From: JBKEAJ01 sp047975005
GTDB taxonomy: Bacteria > Bacteroidota > Bacteroidia > Bacteroidales > Prolixibacteraceae
Reading direction: 5' to 3'
Assembly (NCBI GenBank): GCA_047975005.1
Contig: JBKECW010000034.1
Span: forward strand, 3,194-67,193
Length of the DNA: 64,000 nt
Shown here: positions 18,080 to 27,500 of the stretch, one piece after another
Layout: every line of letters begins with the position of its first letter
How positions within the stretch are numbered: the first letter of the stretch is position 1
The notes under the pieces: model-generated
The model's database searches: none
What the model saw: the letters and a program-made list of their open reading frames with translations, nothing else
What the model was told of the DNA's origin: nothing
Position numbers and translations under genes: made by a program

Positions 18080-19354
18080 CTAGAATAAGTATCCAACAGT
18101 AGTATACAGTCCAGAGTCGCCCAAAGTCCTATTTAGCAAGGTGGCATAATCGACGCCTATAACGAAATTTTCGTTCTGCACAAAACGCAGTCCCACGCCC
18201 ACCGAGCTGTTAAGAGCTGGTAGTTTATAAGCGAAATACTTGCTACGGTCTTCTGCTGACACCTTATCCAAACTCATATCCGTTTGCTTTACTATGGAAA
18301 AAGCATCACAGAAGGCATTTACCCCTACACTGATATTATGTTTTAAAATTCTCATCCGCATGGCAACCCATCGAAGTTCGAGGTTAGCAAAGGCGTAAGC
18401 ATCGGCAAAGACACGATTTCTCAGCACTCCCCTCGCCGAATACTTTCCTCCAAAGGCAAACCGCGGAGCTCTAAGTTGGTCACCATAAACAAGATTTTTA
18501 GCATAAACGGGGGTATTCTTGCTTTTATAATCTAGTGCCAATCTATAAGCAAATGTCAATTTCTCGTCAACTATCGTCACATATTGGCGATGCACTACAG
18601 ACAGAGAGTAAAAGGTGCTTGTACTGCCTGCAAATCCGGGAGACACAAGCAACAGTATTCCCGAGAACAATCCTTTCTGCGGATTTTCGAGTTTTGTGCG
18701 AGTATCATAAGTCAGACCTATTTTTGTTGTTCCAAAATACCCTCCATCGGCTTCTGTTTTGTCTATCAATCCCCAATTCTGATACTTATCATACAAATTC
18801 TCAATCCCCAAATAATCGTTGTCTTCCAACTTGGGACTATCAGTTGACACATGCGTAAACTCGACACCGGTAATCAGTTTTAGACTCTTCTTCTCGTTGA
18901 TATTATATACACCTGTTGTATAAGCCATTATCTTATCATTCTTATAACCGTAAAAGGCTTTTAATCTATCCTTTTCGTTTATATTCTCACGATTCGAGTC
19001 GTAGCCGTTAAAGCCAAGAAAGCGCATTCTATTCTCGGGCTGATATCTAAAGCCGGCATGTATTTCAAGTTTCTGAAAGCTGTAGTCTTTATAATCTGCC
19101 AAATACAATGAGCTGCCCTTAGTCGTCCACGAGGCCTCCATATATAACGAACTTACTAGTTTGGGGTATCGGGATGGTTTGCCAAAGTTGTTTATTTGCC
19201 CCATTATGCCGTACTGCAAGCCGAAATCGGAGTCGAAGGACAGTATAGGTATCACTCCGAAGCTGTATCCTTTCTTTTTTATTGATTTGGGCTGTTGCGC
19301 CTTACCAAGCGATATAGAGCATAGTAGCATTAGTAACAAGTACACTTTCCTCAT
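18080..19354 (-). CDS. Omp85/BamA-like outer-membrane beta-barrel protein, paralog 2
   Basis: 424 residues with a signal peptide ending near 'LGKAQ'. It aligns along its whole length with paralog 1: 'GYSFGVIPILSFDSDFGLQYG', 'DTRTKLENPQKGLFSGI', 'FAFGGKYSARGVLRNR' and 'GVDYATLLN' have direct counterparts. The 151-base gap between the two contains no gene. Tandem duplication of a POTRA-less barrel; role unknown. Confidence 0.85.
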   Translation of the reverse strand: MRKVYLLLMLLCSISLGKAQQPKSIKKKGYSFGVIPILSFDSDFGLQYGIMGQINNFGKPSRYPKLVSSLYMEASWTTKGSSLYLADYKDYSFQKLEIHAGFRYQPENRMRFLGFNGYDSNRENINEKDRLKAFYGYKNDKIMAYTTGVYNINEKKSLKLITGVEFTHVSTDSPKLEDNDYLGIENLYDKYQNWGLIDKTEADGGYFGTTKIGLTYDTRTKLENPQKGLFSGILLLVSPGFAGSTSTFYSLSVVHRQYVTIVDEKLTFAYRLALDYKSKNTPVYAKNLVYGDQLRAPRFAFGGKYSARGVLRNRVFADAYAFANLELRWVAMRMRILKHNISVGVNAFCDAFSIVKQTDMSLDKVSAEDRSKYFAYKLPALNSSVGVGLRFVQNENFVIGVDYATLLNRTLGDSGLYTTVGYLF

Positions 19355-19409
19355 AGTTTTTATGCTAGCATTTTACCACAAAGTTAGCAAAAATCAATCA
19401 GTTTTTATT

Positions 19410-19443
19410 TTTGCCCTCAAGCGATCTTAAATTTTTATCTTTG
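19410..19443 (+). promoter_or_regulatory. Promoter upstream of the CCA/poly(A) polymerase family gene
   Basis: TTTG (19410-19413) and the exact -7 box TATCTTTG (19436-19443) with a 22-base spacer. Predicted start near 19450, leaving a ~146-base leader. Confidence 0.65.
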
Positions 19444-19459
19444 CAAAGTCGCTATAAAC

Positions 19460-19568
19460 TCATGGCTAGCATTTATTAAGACAGATGAGACGAGCCATGA
19501 GACAGGTCTCACACAGAAGTATGATTATATTGGAGAGATACACCTGTCTGTCGACTAGGCAGGTGTGA
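19460..19568 (+). other. Structured 5' leader with three competing or pseudoknotted helices
   Basis: Helix a: TCATGGCT (19460-19467) pairs with AGCCATGA (19493-19500). Helix b: TGAGAC (19486-19491) pairs with GTCTCA (19506-19511), interlocked with helix a in pseudoknot order. Helix c: ACACCTG (19540-19546) pairs with CAGGTGT (19559-19565). All are exact. The leader ends ~30 bases before the start codon. No known riboswitch is recognised. Confidence 0.5.
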
Positions 19569-19595
19569 CAAGAAAGAAAAACAAAATATAAACAC

Positions 19596-21014
19596 ATGAA
19601 AGAAATAAACGACATACTCGAAAATGAAGTAATTAGGGCAATAGCACAATGCACGCAGAGCAAAAAGATGAACACCTTTATAATAGGTGGCTTTGTGAGA
19701 GATCTTATACTTCAACGCCCCTCAAAGGATATCGACATTGTTACCGAAGGAAGAGGCATAGAGCTTGCTGAAAAAGTAGCTCAGAGTCTGTCACCCACAC
19801 CAAAGGTCTCAGTTTTCAAAACCTATGGCACTGCCATGTTTAAGCACAAAGATACAGAATATGAGTTTGTCGGAGCACGCAAGGAGTCTTACAAGCGAGA
19901 GTCTCGCAATCCTGATGTAGAGCCGGGCACTATAAAGGACGACCAAATGCGCAGAGACTTCACTATCAACGCCTTGGCAATAAGTTTGAATGACACTACT
20001 TACGGTGATATTATAGACCCATTCAATGGGATGGAAGACCTAAGAAACAAACTATTACGCACACCTCTAGATCCTGTCACAACATTTTCTGACGATCCTC
20101 TGCGCATGATGAGGGCAATAAGATTTGCCACACAGCTGGATTTTCGGATTGACGACAAAGCAATGGAGGCTATCAGCCAACAATGCGAAAGGATTAAGAT
20201 TATTACCAAAGAACGCATTGCCGACGAGCTTAACAAGATAATGATGAGCCCACGCCCCTCCGTAGGGTTTAAACTCCTTGACATGACTGGGCTTCTGAAG
20301 CTAGTTCTTCCCGACGTGTACAAGCTGAAAGGGCGTGAGGAGATAGAGGGCATAGGACACAAGGACGTTTTCTATCACACGCTGCAAGTCCTTGATAAGC
20401 TATGCGATAACTCTGACGACTTGTGGCTGCGGTGGTCTGCCCTACTCCACGACATCGGTAAGCCACAGACGAAACAATTTGTCTCAGGAATAGGCTGGAC
20501 TTTTCATTCTCACAATTTTGTGGGCGAAAAGATGATACCTCGTATTTTCAAGCAAACAAAGCTACCTCTAAACGACAAGATGAAGTTTGTACAAAAGATG
20601 GTAGGTTTGCACATGCGTCCCATTGCATTAGTCGAAGACGGCGTGTCAGACTCTGCCATTCGCCGCTTGCTTTTCGATGCAGGCGATGACATTGACCGGC
20701 TTATGACTTTGTGCGAAGCTGACATTACCACCAAAGACGGAAGGAAGGCGGAGCGTTTTCTCAATAATTTCAAGAAAGTACGTAGTAAATTAGTTGAAAT
20801 AGAAGAAAAAGATGCTATAAGAAATTTTCAGCCGCCTATTGACGGCGAGGAGATAATGAGCATGTTTGGACTATCGCCATGTCGGCAAGTTGGCGATTTA
20901 AAGTCGACAATAAAAGACGCTATTCTCGACGGCGAAATATCAAACGATCGAGAACAAGCCCTAGAGTTGCTACTAACAAAAGCGAAAGAAATGGGGATAA
21001 AGCCCAAATCCTAG
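19596..21014 (+). CDS. CCA-adding / poly(A) polymerase family nucleotidyltransferase with HD domain
   Basis: 472 residues, ATG start. The class II nucleotidyltransferase head has 'IIGGFVRDLILQRPSKDIDIV' (GG plus DxD metal site), then 'RNPDVEPGTIKDDQMRRDFTINALAI' and 'DDPLRMMRAIRFATQL'. An HD domain follows (~260-370): 'HTLQVLDKL', 'LLHDIGKP', 'FHSHNFVGE'. In Bacteroidetes this single protein is normally the tRNA CCA-adding enzyme. It is consistent with the tRNA in this window lacking an encoded CCA. Alternative: poly(A) polymerase. Confidence 0.92.
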   Translation: MKEINDILENEVIRAIAQCTQSKKMNTFIIGGFVRDLILQRPSKDIDIVTEGRGIELAEKVAQSLSPTPKVSVFKTYGTAMFKHKDTEYEFVGARKESYKRESRNPDVEPGTIKDDQMRRDFTINALAISLNDTTYGDIIDPFNGMEDLRNKLLRTPLDPVTTFSDDPLRMMRAIRFATQLDFRIDDKAMEAISQQCERIKIITKERIADELNKIMMSPRPSVGFKLLDMTGLLKLVLPDVYKLKGREEIEGIGHKDVFYHTLQVLDKLCDNSDDLWLRWSALLHDIGKPQTKQFVSGIGWTFHSHNFVGEKMIPRIFKQTKLPLNDKMKFVQKMVGLHMRPIALVEDGVSDSAIRRLLFDAGDDIDRLMTLCEADITTKDGRKAERFLNNFKKVRSKLVEIEEKDAIRNFQPPIDGEEIMSMFGLSPCRQVGDLKSTIKDAILDGEISNDREQALELLLTKAKEMGIKPKS

Positions 21015-21045
21015 ACCCTATAACATTAAGCATGTCTGTCACAAA

Positions 21046-22068
21046 TTATCTTTTAATGATAATTTCAAGCCAAATCGGCAGGTGGTCGCTATATCCCCCG
21101 ACATACTTAAAACCATTATAGGTTCTAAAGGGCTTTTTACCAAGATATTTCCTATCATCAACAAGCAGGAACTTGCTCTTATTTATATGAGAGTTTTCCT
21201 CTGATGTGCACAAACATCCGCTTTCATCAAGCAAGTTTCCGCTTACTATGAATTGATCTAATACCGACCATTGGTTTCTGTATTTATGCGTACCTATATC
21301 GTTATTCATCAAATTGGAGGACAGGTTATACAGGGCTGTTTGCGATATATTTTTTGATGGAGTTTTTGCACCCAGATGTAGCGACAGGCTCTGGTCAATA
21401 GGCTCGTCATTGAAATCTCCCATGCAGACAATTATCGCATTTTCGTCGTTGGCAAGGATGGAATCTGTCACCCGCCTGAGTGTCTGACCTGCTACGGCTC
21501 TTTTGGCATCGCTCTTTTTCACGCCTGAATATTTTGACGGCCAGTGGTTGACAAAAAGATGAATATCATTATCACAGCCCTTAAGCCTCCCTCGCACTTC
21601 AAGAATTTCCCTGCTATATTCCGGCTTTCCATCTATTATCAATGGATAATGCTTAAAGGTCTTTGGAATAAACTCATCTACTTTATACAATATTGCGACA
21701 TCTATTCCTCTAGTATCAGGTGATTCCTTGTGAACAATCTTGTATCCCAGCTTTTTCATGGGAGTAGTATTGACAAGACCTTCTAACACTCTTCTGTTTT
21801 CAACTTCACAAAAGCCTATTATGGCGGGGAACTTGCCACCTGTTGCAGCTATTACCTGATATATTCTCTTGTACTTGGCAGATAGTTTTTTGTTCGACCA
21901 GCCTCGAATACCGCCTCCGACAAACTCCTCGTCGGCAGTATTGGGATTATCCTTTGTATCAAACAGATTTTCCAAGTTATAAAACATTATAACACGAGAG
22001 GAGTCTTGTGCCCAAACGCCAATATCAATAAGCATTAACCACATCACTACAATGATATTTAGTTTCAT
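21046..22068 (-). CDS. Secreted endonuclease/exonuclease/phosphatase (EEP) family protein
   Basis: 340 residues with a signal peptide ('MKLNIIVVMWLMLIDIGVWAQ'). EEP motifs are in order: 'MFYNLENLFDT', 'AIIGFCEVENRRVLEGL', 'DVAILYK', 'LFVNHWPS', 'CMGDFNDEP' and 'GGYSDHLPIWLEI'. This group is usually annotated as a putative DNase or phosphodiesterase and acts outside the cytoplasm. Convergent with the preceding gene. Confidence 0.9.
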   Translation of the reverse strand: MKLNIIVVMWLMLIDIGVWAQDSSRVIMFYNLENLFDTKDNPNTADEEFVGGGIRGWSNKKLSAKYKRIYQVIAATGGKFPAIIGFCEVENRRVLEGLVNTTPMKKLGYKIVHKESPDTRGIDVAILYKVDEFIPKTFKHYPLIIDGKPEYSREILEVRGRLKGCDNDIHLFVNHWPSKYSGVKKSDAKRAVAGQTLRRVTDSILANDENAIIVCMGDFNDEPIDQSLSLHLGAKTPSKNISQTALYNLSSNLMNNDIGTHKYRNQWSVLDQFIVSGNLLDESGCLCTSEENSHINKSKFLLVDDRKYLGKKPFRTYNGFKYVGGYSDHLPIWLEIIIKR

Positions 22069-22106
22069 TTACTTCAAATTTGTCTCTAAAACTAATAAAT
22101 TATGAC

Positions 22107-22114
22107 TACTTTTG
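22107..22114 (+). promoter_or_regulatory. -7 box upstream of pyrE
   Basis: TACTTTTG, exact TAnnTTTG, with TTTG at 22079-22082 (24-base gap, longer than usual). Leader of ~45 bases to the pyrE ATG. Confidence 0.5.
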
Positions 22115-22165
22115 CAATAACTTGACTGTATGTTTAATAAGCAGTCCTTATTTGATATATAATAA

Positions 22166-22786
22166 ATGAAAGAAATAGCAAAAGCGTTACTTGACATCCA
22201 TGCAATAAAACTATCTCACAAAGAACCTTTTACATGGGCATCTGGATGGAAATCCCCAATCTATTGCGACAATCGCAAAACACTATCCTTCCCCGAGGTA
22301 CGAACATTATTGAAACATAGCTTCAGCAAGCTCATCAAGGATAAATACCCTAACGCAGAAGTTATCGCAGGCGTTGCAACGGGAGCTATAGCAATAGGCG
22401 CATTAGTTGCCGACGAACTCGATCTACCATTCATCTACGTGCGTTCGGCACCTAAAGGACATGGTCTAGAGAATCTGATAGAAGGAGCGGTGAACCAAGG
22501 CGACAAGGTCGTCATTGTTGAAGATCTTATTTCTACAGGAGGCAGTAGTCTCAAGGCAGCAGAAGCAGTTCGTGCAAGTGGAGCAGAAGTATTGGGAATG
22601 TGTGCTATTTTTAGCTACTTGTTTCCAATATCCATAGATAATTTCGAGAAGCAGGGCATTGAACTTAGCACATTGAGCAACTACAATCAGCTGATAGAGC
22701 TAGCACTTGAAAATGGAACAATCAAAAGCGAGGACATTGACAGTCTGAAAGAATGGAGAGAAGCCCCTGACAAATGGGGCGCTTAA
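22166..22786 (+). CDS. pyrE: Orotate phosphoribosyltransferase
   Basis: 206 residues, ATG start. Substrate and PRPP sites are visible: 'FTWASGWKSPIYCDNRKTLSFPEVR', 'AGVATGAIAIGALVADEL', 'FIYVRSAPKGHG' and the PRPP loop 'VVIVEDLISTGGSS'. It converts orotate and PRPP to OMP in pyrimidine synthesis. The next gene begins 10 bases later, so they share a transcript. This pairing of pyrE with a small SRPBCC gene is, as I recall, usual in Bacteroidales. Confidence 0.97.
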   Translation: MKEIAKALLDIHAIKLSHKEPFTWASGWKSPIYCDNRKTLSFPEVRTLLKHSFSKLIKDKYPNAEVIAGVATGAIAIGALVADELDLPFIYVRSAPKGHGLENLIEGAVNQGDKVVIVEDLISTGGSSLKAAEAVRASGAEVLGMCAIFSYLFPISIDNFEKQGIELSTLSNYNQLIELALENGTIKSEDIDSLKEWREAPDKWGA

Positions 22787-22796
22787 AAATACACAC

Positions 22797-23246
22797 ATGA
22801 GTATAGAGAAGTATGTCAGTGATATAAAAACAATAAATAGCGAAGTTGACAAAGTATATGCACATCTTTCAAACTTGAAGAATCTATCTAAGTATTTCTC
22901 AGACGAAGTCATAAACAAGATAAACAATGAGGTTCCACAAGTAAAGATAACCAATGTGTGCTCGGACTACGACTCTATAAAGATAGATATTAGTGGCATT
23001 GGAGAAACGGGATTATATGTAATTGAGCGAGATGAGCCTAAGTTAATAAAACTCGCCACAGCCGAGAATTTCCCTCTACCCATTGTTATAACGATTCAAT
23101 AGATTCCGACATCCGAGCACCGGAGTAAGATGAGACTTACAGCACACATGACTATGAATGTTATGGCAAAGATGGCAATTGGTAAAAAGATGAAGAGCGG
23201 AGTGAACAAGATGGCAGATGCACTATCAATGATGCCATATCATTAG
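22797..23246 (+). pseudogene. SRPBCC-family protein interrupted by an in-frame amber codon
   Basis: The frame from ATG 22797 reads 101 residues to TAG at 23100-23102, then continues in the same frame for 47 more residues to TAG 23244-23246. The continuation ('KMRLTAHMTMNVMAKMAIGKKMKSG...ALSMMPYH') matches the C-terminal strand and long helix that I recall from the SRPBCC proteins encoded after pyrE in Bacteroidales, where the text around the break is usually 'IQLLPVT...CKMKLTI'. The amber sits where a Leu is expected, so one change TTG to TAG would explain it. TAG is an ordinary stop elsewhere in this window. Either a recent nonsense mutation, a sequencing error, or read-through; the truncated form would lack the closing helix of the fold. 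Confidence 0.8.
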
Positions 23247-23374
23247 ACTGTCTCTATCTTGATGGGCTTGCATAGCAAGCCTTTTTTTAAAGAGACTTTA
23301 GCACACTTCCGGCACTCGAATTTGGGAGAAAAGGGACACTTATAATATTTGCTTTTGCATGCTTTTTTACTCAT
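23243..23374 (-). CDS. Small Cys-rich (zinc-ribbon-like) basic protein, 43 residues
   Basis: ATG at 23374, TAA at 23243-23245. The product is very basic (about ten Lys) with Cys at 6, 13, 21, 24 and 35: 'ACKSKYYKC', 'FECRKCAKV', 'LLCKPIKIET'. The C-x2-C knuckle and spaced outer Cys suggest one bound zinc. I recall similar unnamed small proteins in Bacteroidales ('CKS.YYK...Y.CKKC...CKP.KI'). It is convergent with the pyrE unit and its stop overlaps the SRPBCC stop by 3 bases. Function unknown; RNA or ribosome association is only a guess from the charge. Confidence 0.65.
   Translation of the reverse strand: MSKKACKSKYYKCPFSPKFECRKCAKVSLKKGLLCKPIKIETV
23265..23288 (+). terminator. Intrinsic terminator of the pyrE unit, inside the opposite small gene
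   Basis: Stem GGCTTGC/GCAAGCC (23265-23271 with 23275-23281), loop ATA, then seven T. It stands 18 bases after the final SRPBCC stop. The same bases encode residues ~29-36 of the 43-residue protein on the other strand. Confidence 0.8.
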
Positions 23375-23424
23375 GTTACTGTTTTGTTAGTATATAAATA
23401 ACGAGAATAAAAGAAATTTGTTTT

Positions 23425-24498
23425 ATGCATTTCAAAATAACAAAGAAAATCAGAGGTATTGCAATAATAATCTTATTATTGTCAATGACAAGCATCATCA
23501 AAGCGCAAGATAAGCATGACATAGCTAAAAATGGCGATGGTGTATATTCTATATTACGGAGAAATAACATACAGCCCGAAAAATACGCAAAGATTTTTAT
23601 CGAGCTAAACAAAGATAGACTTGGCAAAAATAACTCTTTGTATATAGGTCGAAAATATAAACTCCCAAACACTGACAGCTCTACGTCTGGGGCACCAGAC
23701 CCAGAGGCATCGGCAAGTACAACAACAGCCACTACCAGTCCCAAGAAAGCATCAGGAGCCATTAAGAGCTACAATATATTTGGTAAATACAAGGATATTG
23801 AGATCGTCGACAACATTCTAAATGGTGCTGCCTTCTATCTTGTGAGCGGACATGGTGGACCTGACCCCGGAGCAATTGGAAAATATAATGGCAATACGAT
23901 GTGTGAGGACGAATATGCCTACGACGTTACACTGCGACTAGGACGCGAATTGATTTCGCACGGTGCGGCCGTTTATTTTATTACTCGCGATAGGAATGAC
24001 GGCATTCGCGACGATGCGATACTACACTGCGACAAGGACGAATACTGCTACCCAAATAATACGATACCTCGAAACCACGTAAGGCGGCTAAAACAACGAG
24101 CGGATGCCGTAAACAATATATACACAAAGAATAAATCAAGATATTCGTATCATCGTGCTATCATGATACATGTTGACTCTCGCAGCACCAGTCAGAATGC
24201 AGATGTTTTTTTCTACTTTGCTGATGGCAGCACTAAGGGCAGGAAATTATGCCTCAACTTACAACAAACTTTCAATGCTAAATATGGAGAGCATCAGCCG
24301 GGCAGGGGATACCATGGTACGGTAAGTATGCGCAATTTATACATGTTAAGAAACACTAGTCCTGTAGCATCCTACATCGAGCTTGCCAATATAAACCACC
24401 AGAGAGATCAACAAAGGCTAGTTCTTGAGAACAACCGACAGGCTTTGGCAAACTGGCTTGCTAGCGGCATAATCAAGGACTTCAGAAACAATAAATAA
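23425..24498 (+). CDS. N-acetylmuramoyl-L-alanine amidase (Amidase_3) with N-terminal LysM-like region
   Basis: 357 residues with a signal peptide ('GIAIIILLLSMTSIIKAQ'). Residues ~30-90 resemble a LysM repeat ('GDGVYSILRRNNIQPEKYAKIFIELN', 'LYIGRKYKLP'), followed by a Ser/Thr/Ala linker. The amidase domain has the zinc ligands: His in 'LVSGHGGPDPGA', Glu in 'CEDEYAYDV', His in 'IMIHVDSRS'. A final catalytic Glu is probably in 'SYIELANINH'. It cleaves the amide between MurNAc and the stem peptide in the periplasm. Confidence 0.9.
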   Translation: MHFKITKKIRGIAIIILLLSMTSIIKAQDKHDIAKNGDGVYSILRRNNIQPEKYAKIFIELNKDRLGKNNSLYIGRKYKLPNTDSSTSGAPDPEASASTTTATTSPKKASGAIKSYNIFGKYKDIEIVDNILNGAAFYLVSGHGGPDPGAIGKYNGNTMCEDEYAYDVTLRLGRELISHGAAVYFITRDRNDGIRDDAILHCDKDEYCYPNNTIPRNHVRRLKQRADAVNNIYTKNKSRYSYHRAIMIHVDSRSTSQNADVFFYFADGSTKGRKLCLNLQQTFNAKYGEHQPGRGYHGTVSMRNLYMLRNTSPVASYIELANINHQRDQQRLVLENNRQALANWLASGIIKDFRNNK

Positions 24499-24520
24499 AA
24501 GATCCTTGATTAAAGACGCA

Positions 24521-27500
24521 TCACATCTGAAGTTTGCGAAGAGGAAGTGTTACAATAAATGTGCTTCCCTTTCCTAGCTCAGAGGTAAAAGATATATCCC
24601 CATTAAAGGTTCTAACGATATTATATGCTATTGACAATCCTATCCCCATACCACTAGATTTGGTAGTGAAATTAGGCGTAAATAGTTTGTCGAAAATCTC
24701 TTTAGAGATACCTTCCCCATTATCCTTAATAGAGATAATTGCATTGTTTTTGTTGGTAAACAATTCTACTTCTACAACTGCATTCACGTTGTTGCGGCAT
24801 GCCTGAATTGCATTTTTGATTATATTCGAGAAGACCCTAGAAATTTGCCCTGCATCGGCTTCTATGTATACAGGAATCTCTTTTCCCACATATTTTAATT
24901 GAAAGGAATCTTGTCCTGCCGAGAATAAGTTGCAAATTTCCAATAATTGTTCATTCAGATCGAACTCACAGATGGTTTCGGCAGGAATTTTTGCAAAATC
25001 AGAAAAGGCCGTAGACACTCTTGCCAGTTCGTCTATTTGGTCTATTATTGTAGCACTTATTCTTGAAAATAGCTCTTTAAACTTCTCGAAATCTCCATGT
25101 ATTGCATTTTGGAGAAATTGAATATTCAACTTCAATGGAGTAAGTGGATTTTTAACTTCGTGAGCTATTTGCTTTGCCATTTCCCGCCATGCAAGCTCTC
25201 GTTCTGTTCGGGCTATGAGCTTTGAATTTTCCTCTATCTTATCCAGACTTAGATTATACTCTTGCACTAGACTTCCTATTTCGTCGGAAGAATTATAGAT
25301 GAGCTTTTTATTGCTTCTTCCCAGTTTTATTGACATCAAGTTATCGCGAAGCATTGTCAATGGGAGGGTAATCTGATTTGAGATAAATACCGATGCGATC
25401 ACACTTAGTACAAATACGAGTACAAACATATTTATCAGTGTAATAAATGTATTACTAATTACTCTGGCATCTTCTGTTGTTACCGTAATATACGGCACAC
25501 ATAAATACCCTACTTGCTTATTACCTTGCGTAATGATGGACTGGTAAATGGAATGATATTTTAGGTTGCTAATGCGATTATCGTTAGAATATTTAAAAAG
25601 CATATTAACCCTAAAATTGTAAAATGCATCTATATCCATCACCTCTCCAACTATACCGAGTCTGTCTACCTCCGGATTAGTAGTTGTAATAACCTGACCT
25701 TCGGCATCATACAGCACGATAAAATTCCATACAAGTTCTGTCAATTTTGGCAGTTCTTTTTTTATTACATCCAGCTTATTCTCTTCGGAGCTATTGTTAT
25801 TAACAGCATTATCTAAATAATCGAATACAATTTTAGCATTCCTATTAAGCTCTTCTTTTTTTAGTTCTATATTCTTTGTAATGTTTCCGCTAATTGTTAT
25901 TAGGGTCAATAATACTGTAACAATTAGGTTTACAGCTATAACAGATACTTGTATTTTTGTTCTTATACTACTCTTATACTGCCACATACCATGTATCCCA
26001 TTACTAAACAGCCAAGTTATTAGAATTGTGAAAATTAAGTCTATAATAAATATATAACCGAATGATGTAATGTAATTGGATATTGATACCGATGGCGAGC
26101 TAACGATAATATGAGAGTGTTCGCCGACCTTATTTATAAGATGGTTGTACCCTCTGTCTCGCAATCTTAAGCATTCACCTAAAGCGTTAGGAGTATTGGG
26201 TAGGCCTCTAGAATAAGCAAAATCTCCTTCCTGATAGATTAATGTGTTATTATAATATTTTCCATAAGAAAAATGCTTTGTAAGAGGGCTTTCCTTATTG
26301 TTGCCGGAATATAGCAACATACTAGACTCATTTCTGCTAAAGAAGTTTTTTTTATGTATATTCACCAACAATGTCGCCTGCATTCCATTGTCAAGCATAT
26401 AGTTAAATCTTCCGATATAAGAATTCAATCCTTCGTCATGCCCAAGAAAATAGAATGGACTTTCTCCGATACGTTTTCCCTTTGAACTTATAAGGTAGTT
26501 CAGTGCACTAATCTCGGTATTTCGATGACTATGATCGTAGAGGCTGCTAATCTCTGCGACCATTCCTACATCATACCCAGAGAAGGCTATTTTCAAGTAG
26601 TGTTGTTTTACCCTATCGTATATATCATCAAAAGATGTCTCCGCATAAACCTGCTTTTCAAACATTTTTATGATAGCCGTATCTCTTATCAACTCGTAAC
26701 CAACATCCTGCAATCGTGTCTCAACATCAATATTACTATTATCCTCTAGTGTCAGAGACTGCATTTCCATCAGATTCCATTCTCTGTTTTCGACGGCTTT
26801 TGATAATTCGATTGTAATATAAAGTGCCATTACAAGAGTCGCCATTGTGACATAAGTCAAGCGGTATCTATGCACAAATTTAGATTTTAGCACAACGAAA
26901 AGGCTATTTGCGCAAAAGAAGAATATTATTGTATACACACTAATTTCGTCAAATCTAATTATTTTCATAAGAATCATAATGACAGAAATAGTGAAGATAA
27001 CAATCAATATGTCGCATGGTCTATTGCGCCTACACAATGTGGTGATGACTATTCGGGACGCTCTAAAAGTATTCAACGTTAATGTTCCAATAAATAAGAC
27101 TCCTAATACGGAGGAGGCACTAACATCAAGTATTCTATAGAATGTGAGGCTAAACGAGACATTGTCAACCATAGCTCCAATGCCTTTTCCTAAAAGGATT
27201 GCATATACGGCACTGAATATTAGAAATGCTATTCCGACAAGTAGACTTTTGGAAGGAGATAATAATAATAGCAACCTCTTTACATCTGACGAAAAGATAA
27301 GCACCACAAATGATAATGTTACGACAAACATGTACAGCAGGCTCATTGTCGGGATATGAGGTGCCGAAAGTTCGTAGCTGAGAATTAACTTCCTATACAG
27401 AAACGAATCAAGGAATAATGGGAGCTGAAGTATTTTATAGGCGAAAAATGAAAATATACATAATATTGGCACATTAAGATAAAAATACGAACGGTTCATC

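Noticed and set aside
19466..19675. Cys-rich 69-codon - strand frame over the CCA enzyme leader
   Set aside because: Its internal repeat only reflects the leader hairpins and it runs into the real gene on the other strand; TTG/GTG-type start and no family.
22797..23246. Reassigned or specially decoded TAG codon
   Set aside because: Several genes in the window (for example at 2247 and 3261) end in TAG, so amber is an ordinary stop; a mutation is simpler.
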